Position numbers and translations under genes: made by a program
NCBI GenBank assembly: GCA_029240775.1
Contig: JARDZQ010000037.1
Coordinates: 1-9,416, forward strand
Reading direction: 5' to 3'
DNA: 9,416 nucleotides
Source of the DNA: Rubrobacteraceae bacterium
GTDB taxonomy: Bacteria > Actinomycetota > Rubrobacteria > Rubrobacterales > Rubrobacteraceae
Shown here: positions 5,587 to 9,416 of the stretch, piece by piece
Layout: each line of letters starts with the position of its first letter
How positions within the stretch are numbered: position 1 is the first letter of the stretch
The notes under the pieces: model-generated
What the model was told of the DNA's origin: nothing
What the model saw: the letters and a program-made list of their open reading frames with translations, nothing else
The model's database searches: none

Positions 5587-6857
5587 TAGATACCTCCCGC
5601 AAACCTGCCCGGGTTCATGACGCCCCGGGGATCGAACTTCTCCTTGACGCGGCGGGTGAGCTCGAGCCGGCTCCCCATCGGGCCCCACGCCTCGACCCTC
5701 TCCTTGAAGGACGGCGGGGCCGAGCGCACCACGACGCTCCCGCCCCTGCGCGTCCAGATCTCCCTGAGCTCCTCCACTACCTGGACGTACGCCTCATCGT
5801 CCCCGCCGGAGAGCGACACGTACGTAACGCCGATCCCGGCGTGACCGCTGATGAGCGGCGTGACGCGCCTGCGGGAGCAGGCCCCGAGCACCGAGTCCAG
5901 GACGCCCGTCAGTTCCGCTGGGGGAGCGCCGATCTTGAGGGCCACTTCGTCTCCAGCGCCCGATGGCCCTGAAGAACCCGCCTCCTCTTGGGTGAGCGTC
6001 CGGACCTCCCCGAAGCCCCTGAGCAGGTAGTAGGCGGTATCCGACTGCGCCTCGACGCCTGGCGGTATGCCTTCGATCAGGACGGTCAGGAGCCTCTCGT
6101 CTTCACCCCAGTGCAGCTCGACCGCGCTCGGGACGAGCTGGGCGTGCAACACGGCCCGCGCCGCCTCGCCTGCGGCCTGTGTGCTCGCGAGCTCGACCGC
6201 GACGGTGCGGGCAGCCTCCGGCCTCGGGTGCAGCCGGAAGTTGCACTCGGCGATCACGCCGAGCGTACCCAGAGAGCCGGTAAAGAGCTTGGAGAGGTCG
6301 TAGCCTGCTACGTTCTTGACCACCTTGCCGCCGGCCTTCGCAACCGTTCCGTCCGAGAGGACGACGGTGATCCCGATGATGAGGTCCCGGATCGTACCGT
6401 AGCGGTGCCGGCGCGGCCCCGAGGAGTTCGCCGCAACGACACCCCCGACCGTCGCCCCTGATTTCGTCTCCGGCGGGTCGATGCCGAGCATCTGGTCGGA
6501 GCCGCCGAGCCGCTCCTGCAGATCCTCCAGCTTTATCCCGGCCTGGACCCTGACTACCTGGTCCCCCGGCACGTGCTCTATGACCTCGTCCATGCGCACA
6601 GTGCTCAGGACGAGGTCCACCTCGCGCGGCGGGTTACCTAGAGAAGCCTTCGTCCCGCCACCGCGCGGAGAGACGGCGAGGCCCTCTTCCGCGGCGAACC
6701 TCAGCAGCTCGCTCGTCTCCTCGACCGAGCCGGGCTCCGCGACGAAGGAAGACCCCACGCCGTCAACGGCGTCGTCGGGCGTTGCCTCCCACGCATGCTC
6801 CTCGCCGACTATCCTCTGCAGGTCTTCCAGGGAGACGTTCTTCGTGCGCGTGTCCAT
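5586..6857 (-). CDS. glcE: Glycolate oxidase FAD-binding subunit GlcE (423 aa)
   Basis: Second flavin-type subunit of the glycolate oxidase complex. It has a PCMH-type FAD domain: AEPGSVEETSELLRFA at 40-55, the pyrophosphate-binding loop SPRGGGTK at 63-70, GATVGGVVAANSSGPRRHRYG at about 134-154, and the segment KNVAGYDLSKLFTGSLGTLG at 181-200. The C-terminal half ends with FDPRGVMNPGRF, the usual last motif of this oxidase family. At 423 residues it is longer than E. coli GlcE (about 350) because it keeps a fuller N-terminal FAD lobe and has a Gly/Ser/Glu-rich linker near 300. The ATG at 6857 follows the glcD stop with no gap (TAGATG); GGAG lies about 9 bases upstream, inside glcD. Its own TAG shares a base with the glcF GTG, so the three genes are almost certainly co-translated. 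Confidence 0.94.
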   Translation of the reverse strand: MDTRTKNVSLEDLQRIVGEEHAWEATPDDAVDGVGSSFVAEPGSVEETSELLRFAAEEGLAVSPRGGGTKASLGNPPREVDLVLSTVRMDEVIEHVPGDQVVRVQAGIKLEDLQERLGGSDQMLGIDPPETKSGATVGGVVAANSSGPRRHRYGTIRDLIIGITVVLSDGTVAKAGGKVVKNVAGYDLSKLFTGSLGTLGVIAECNFRLHPRPEAARTVAVELASTQAAGEAARAVLHAQLVPSAVELHWGEDERLLTVLIEGIPPGVEAQSDTAYYLLRGFGEVRTLTQEEAGSSGPSGAGDEVALKIGAPPAELTGVLDSVLGACSRRRVTPLISGHAGIGVTYVSLSGGDDEAYVQVVEELREIWTRRGGSVVVRSAPPSFKERVEAWGPMGSRLELTRRVKEKFDPRGVMNPGRFAGGI

Positions 6858-8312
6858 CTAGAAATTCTCCGCGAGGCCGGCCCTCTGGACCGGGTGCATC
6901 CGGAACGGCCCCGGGCGTTCGCCGCACAGGCGCGGGGTGGGGAAGATCTTGCCGGGGTTGCAGATCTGGTGCGGGTCGAAGGCGCACCGGAGGAGCTGCA
7001 TCACATTCAAATCATCGGTAGTGAACATCTTGGGCATGTACTTCTTCTTGTCCTCGCCGATGCCGTGCTCACCCGTGAGCGAGCCCCCGTGCTCCAGGCA
7101 CGTGAAGACTATGTCCCCCGCTAGCTTCTCGGCCTTCTCGGCCTCGCCCGGGACGTTGTTGTCGTAGAGAACGAGCGGGTGCAGGTTGCCGTCGCCGGCG
7201 TGGAAGACGTTCGCAATGCGCATCCCGTACTCCTCGCCGAGGTCGGAGATCTTCTTGAGAACCTTCCCGAGCTCGGTGCGCGGGACGACGGAGTCCTGGA
7301 CGTAGTAGTCGTTGGAGATGCGGCCCATCGCCGCGAACGCCGCCTTGCGACCCTTCCAGAAGAGCGCCCGCTCTGCGTCGTCCTCTGCCACCCTTATCTC
7401 CGAGGCGTCGTTCTCCTCGCAGATCTTCAGGGTCTGCTCGAACTGGTTCTCGACCTCGGCCGCGGGACCGTCGAGCTCCACTATCAGGATCGCGCCCGCC
7501 TGCGGGAAACCAGGCTGCACCGCACTCTCGACCGCCTCGATGCACAGGGCGTCCATCATCTCTATGGCCGCGGGCACTATCCCCGCGCCGATGATCCCCG
7601 AGACCGCCCCGCCGGCCTCCTCCGTGTCCTTGAACGCCGCGAGCAGGGTACGGACCGCCTCGGGCTTGCGCACGATGCGCAACGTTATCTTGGTCGCTAT
7701 CCCCAGAGTCCCCTCGGAGCCGACGAAGGCGCCGAGGAGCTCGTAGCCGGGCGCGTCGGGGGCCTTGCCGCCCCCAATGTTCACCATCGAGCCGTCGGGG
7801 AGCACGATCTCCGCGCCCATCACGTGGTTCGTGGTGAAGCCGTACTTTAGGCAGTGGACGCCGCCCGAGTTCTCGGCAAGATTACCGCCGATCGAGGAGA
7901 CGATCTGGCTCGCTGGATCTGGGGCGTAGTAGTAGCCATCTTCAGCGACCTCGTTGCTCACCCACATGTTGATCACGCCTGGCTCCACGACGACCCGCTG
8001 GTTGGGGATGTCTACCTCCAGGATCTTTCGCATCCTCGAGAGGACGATCAGGACCCCCGACTCGACCGGCAGAGCCCCGCCCGAGAGCCCGGTCCCAGAG
8101 CCCCTGGCTACGAACGGGATGCCCTCGTCGTAGCAGACCCTGACGATAGCCTGCACCTGCGCGGCGGTCTCGGGCAACACCACGAGCTCCGGGATGACCC
8201 GGTAGTTCATGAGGCCGTCGCACTCGTAGGAGCGGAGCTGCTCACGCTCGGAGATGACGCCCTCCGGCCCCAGGATAGACTGCATCGTCCTTATGAGCGC
8301 CTCTCGCTCCAC
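6858..8312 (-). CDS. glcD: Glycolate oxidase catalytic FAD subunit GlcD (484 aa)
   Basis: Catalytic flavoprotein that oxidises glycolate (and often D-lactate) to glyoxylate (or pyruvate). FAD-binding features: VVLPETAAQVQAIV at 44-57 and the loop ARGSGTGLSGG at 69-79, then GSEGTLGI in the middle region. The C-terminal FAD-linked oxidase domain contains HAGDGNLHP at 371-379 and GEHGIG at 414-419, both active-site signatures, and ends with FDPHQICNPGKIF. Length agrees with E. coli GlcD (499). The frame is open to 8492, but the GTG at 8312 is preferred: GGAGG lies about 5 bases upstream and the protein then begins as the family does, while the upstream reading is Gly/Arg-rich filler. It is the first gene of a four-gene operon. 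The close relative D-lactate dehydrogenase cannot be excluded from motifs alone; the adjacent glcE and glcF argue for glycolate. Confidence 0.95.
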   Translation of the reverse strand: MEREALIRTMQSILGPEGVISEREQLRSYECDGLMNYRVIPELVVLPETAAQVQAIVRVCYDEGIPFVARGSGTGLSGGALPVESGVLIVLSRMRKILEVDIPNQRVVVEPGVINMWVSNEVAEDGYYYAPDPASQIVSSIGGNLAENSGGVHCLKYGFTTNHVMGAEIVLPDGSMVNIGGGKAPDAPGYELLGAFVGSEGTLGIATKITLRIVRKPEAVRTLLAAFKDTEEAGGAVSGIIGAGIVPAAIEMMDALCIEAVESAVQPGFPQAGAILIVELDGPAAEVENQFEQTLKICEENDASEIRVAEDDAERALFWKGRKAAFAAMGRISNDYYVQDSVVPRTELGKVLKKISDLGEEYGMRIANVFHAGDGNLHPLVLYDNNVPGEAEKAEKLAGDIVFTCLEHGGSLTGEHGIGEDKKKYMPKMFTTDDLNVMQLLRCAFDPHQICNPGKIFPTPRLCGERPGPFRMHPVQRAGLAENF

Positions 8313-8527
8313 CCCTGCCTCCTTCCAGACGGGTCCCGGTATGTGTCCCCGTCGCCCTTCCCCTTCTATGCCTGGACCGCTGGCCAGCGTGCCCGGTAGC
8401 GCTCGCTCCTGCTCTCCGCCACCGCCTGTCCCCAGCCCCTCGCGCCATTCTACTCCAAAGACGCCCCGCGAGTGGCCGCGCCTTCTCCCCACTTACCCGT
8501 AGCTCGTCGCCGGAGTACCATGGGAAG
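8313..8527. promoter_or_regulatory. Divergent control region between glcD and the amidohydrolase gene
   Basis: This 215-base gap must hold the promoters for both directions. On the minus strand a TAGAAT -10 candidate lies at 8447-8452 with no good -35; it would give glcD a leader of roughly 130 bases. In that leader a 6-bp stem (GACGGG with CCCGTC, about 8328-8355) sits upstream of the ribosome site. On the plus strand I see no convincing promoter before 8528. I looked for a known riboswitch and do not recognise one. Confidence 0.3.
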
Positions 8528-9416
8528 ATGAACCCCGGACAAGGAAGCGAGATCGGAGACGCGGCGGCGACCGTCATGCGGCGGTGCGAGAGCCTCGCCA
8601 ACATCAGCGAGGAGCCCGGTCTCATAGTCCGCCCCTACGGCTCCCAGGCGATGAACGAGGCGAACAACATCGTCGCCGGGTGGATGCGCGAGGCCGGGAT
8701 GAGCACGAGGCGGGACGAGATCGGCAACTTGATCGGCCGCTACGAGGGGACCGGGGAGAAGACCCTCGTCCTCGGCTCCCACCTCGACACCGTGCGAGAC
8801 GCCGGCAAGTACGACGGCATCCTGGGCGTGATGGTGGCCCTCGCCTGCGTCCAGCAACTGCACAACCGCGGCGAGAGGTTGCCCTTCTCGGTAGAGGTTG
8901 TCGCCTTCGCCGACGAGGAGGGCCTGCGCTTCGGCACCACCTTCCTCGGCAGCTCCGTGTACGCCGGGACGTTCGAAGAGGAGCTCCTGAGCCTCGAGGA
9001 TCACGACGGCGTGACCCTGCGGGAGGCGGTCCGGGCCTTCGGCGGCGATCCCGATGCCCTGGAGAGCGACGGCCGCAGGGGCGGAGACCTACTCGGCTAC
9101 CTCGAGGTCCACATAGAGCAGGGGCCGATGCTGGAGCAGGAAGATCTACCCGTCGGCGTGGTATCGGCGATCAGCGGCCAGAGCCGCGTCGGGGTCGGCT
9201 TCACCGGAGAGGCCGGTCACGCGGGGACCGTCCCGATGGGGAGCCGCAGGGACGCCCTCTGCGCGGCGGCGGAGTTCGTCGTCGAGGTGGAGCGCGCCGC
9301 GCGGAGAGAGACCGGCTCCGTCGCAACGGTCGGTGAGATCTCCAGCCTCCCCGGGACGAGTAACGTCATCCCTGGTGAGGCGAAGCTCTCTCTCGACGTC
9401 CGCCACCCGGAGGACG
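8528..9416 (+). CDS. M20-family amidohydrolase, allantoate amidohydrolase / N-carbamoyl-amino-acid hydrolase type (5' part, 296 residues)
   Basis: The gene runs off the window; relatives are about 400-420 residues, so roughly the last quarter is missing. It is a cytosolic dinuclear metallopeptidase-fold enzyme that hydrolyses ureide or N-carbamoyl bonds, releasing ammonia and CO2. Metal-site residues are visible: His85 in GSHLDTV (83-89), Asp96 in KYDGILG (94-100), Glu130-Glu131 in FADEEGLRF (127-135), and His195 in HIEQGP (195-200). The dimerisation domain begins near 215 and carries GEAGHAGTVPMGSRRDA at 227-243. ATG at 8528 is the only reasonable in-frame start; GGGAAG is directly before it and GGAG lies 12 bases away. 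It diverges from the glcDEF operon. Substrate (allantoate, ureidoglycine, beta-ureidopropionate, N-carbamoyl-L-amino acid) is not decided by these motifs; allantoate is favoured only by the neighbouring glyoxylate genes. Confidence 0.88.
   Translation, partial: MNPGQGSEIGDAAATVMRRCESLANISEEPGLIVRPYGSQAMNEANNIVAGWMREAGMSTRRDEIGNLIGRYEGTGEKTLVLGSHLDTVRDAGKYDGILGVMVALACVQQLHNRGERLPFSVEVVAFADEEGLRFGTTFLGSSVYAGTFEEELLSLEDHDGVTLREAVRAFGGDPDALESDGRRGGDLLGYLEVHIEQGPMLEQEDLPVGVVSAISGQSRVGVGFTGEAGHAGTVPMGSRRDALCAAAEFVVEVERAARRETGSVATVGEISSLPGTSNVIPGEAKLSLDVRHPED

Noticed and set aside
4390..5589. Long plus-strand open frame opposite glcF
   Set aside because: It mirrors the codon structure of glcF, has no recognisable domain or ribosome site, and is a typical high-GC antisense shadow.
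8313..8450. Glycine-riboswitch-like pieces (GGCGGAGAG and GAAGGGGAAG) on the minus strand upstream of glcD
   Set aside because: The conserved CTCTCAGG segment and the paired order of the aptamer are missing; the pieces are probably chance in purine-rich DNA.
8313..8492. N-terminal extension of GlcD to 8492
   Set aside because: No ribosome site and low-complexity Gly/Arg sequence, whereas the GTG at 8312 has GGAGG and gives the normal family length.

Overview
The window is high-GC bacterial chromosome with densely packed genes, start codons backed by GGAGG-like ribosome sites, several GTG/TTG starts, and promoters resembling both housekeeping and GTTT/GGGTAT-type stress sigma classes. This fits a high-GC actinobacterium. 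A Rubrobacter-like lineage is my best guess from the gene content, but it is an inference, not a database result.

Layout. Bases 1-220 hold the 3' remnant of an EamA-type (drug/metabolite transporter) gene, broken by a frameshifting deletion. Converging on it, with an 8-base stop-to-stop overlap, is a beta-carbonic anhydrase (minus, 213-704). A compact divergent control region (705-834) carries a housekeeping-type promoter for the anhydrase and, back to back with it, a stress-sigma-like promoter for a 65-residue highly charged protein with an internal duplication (835-1032). Between that gene and a converging small membrane protein (1194-1625, minus) lies a 161-base non-coding stretch packed with structure: two perfect hairpins abut the two stop codons, and between them sits a palindromic array of 7-base units. 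Next, all on the minus strand, come a type II thymidine kinase (1699-2295), probably read from a leaderless transcript, and a TVP38/TMEM64 (VTT-domain) membrane protein (2343-3098).

The second half is a metabolic operon on the minus strand reading 8312 to 3155: glcD, glcE, glcF and a HpcH/HpaI/CitE-type CoA-ester lyase. The junctions are extremely tight (0-base gap, 1-base overlap, 4-base overlap). GlcDEF would oxidise glycolate to glyoxylate. The lyase belongs to the superfamily that joins glyoxylate to acetyl-CoA or propionyl-CoA, or splits such products. Divergently transcribed across a 215-base gap is the 5' part of an M20-family ureide/N-carbamoyl amidohydrolase (8528 to window end). If it is an allantoate amidohydrolase, it would belong to purine-ureide breakdown, which also ends in glyoxylate, so the locus could be a glyoxylate hub.

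Most genes belong to familiar families. The parts that deserve a second look are the structured intergenic region at 1036-1192, the repeat-bearing 65-residue protein with its stress-type promoter, and the completeness of the glyoxylate module. I found no CRISPR array, rRNA, tRNA or insertion sequence.
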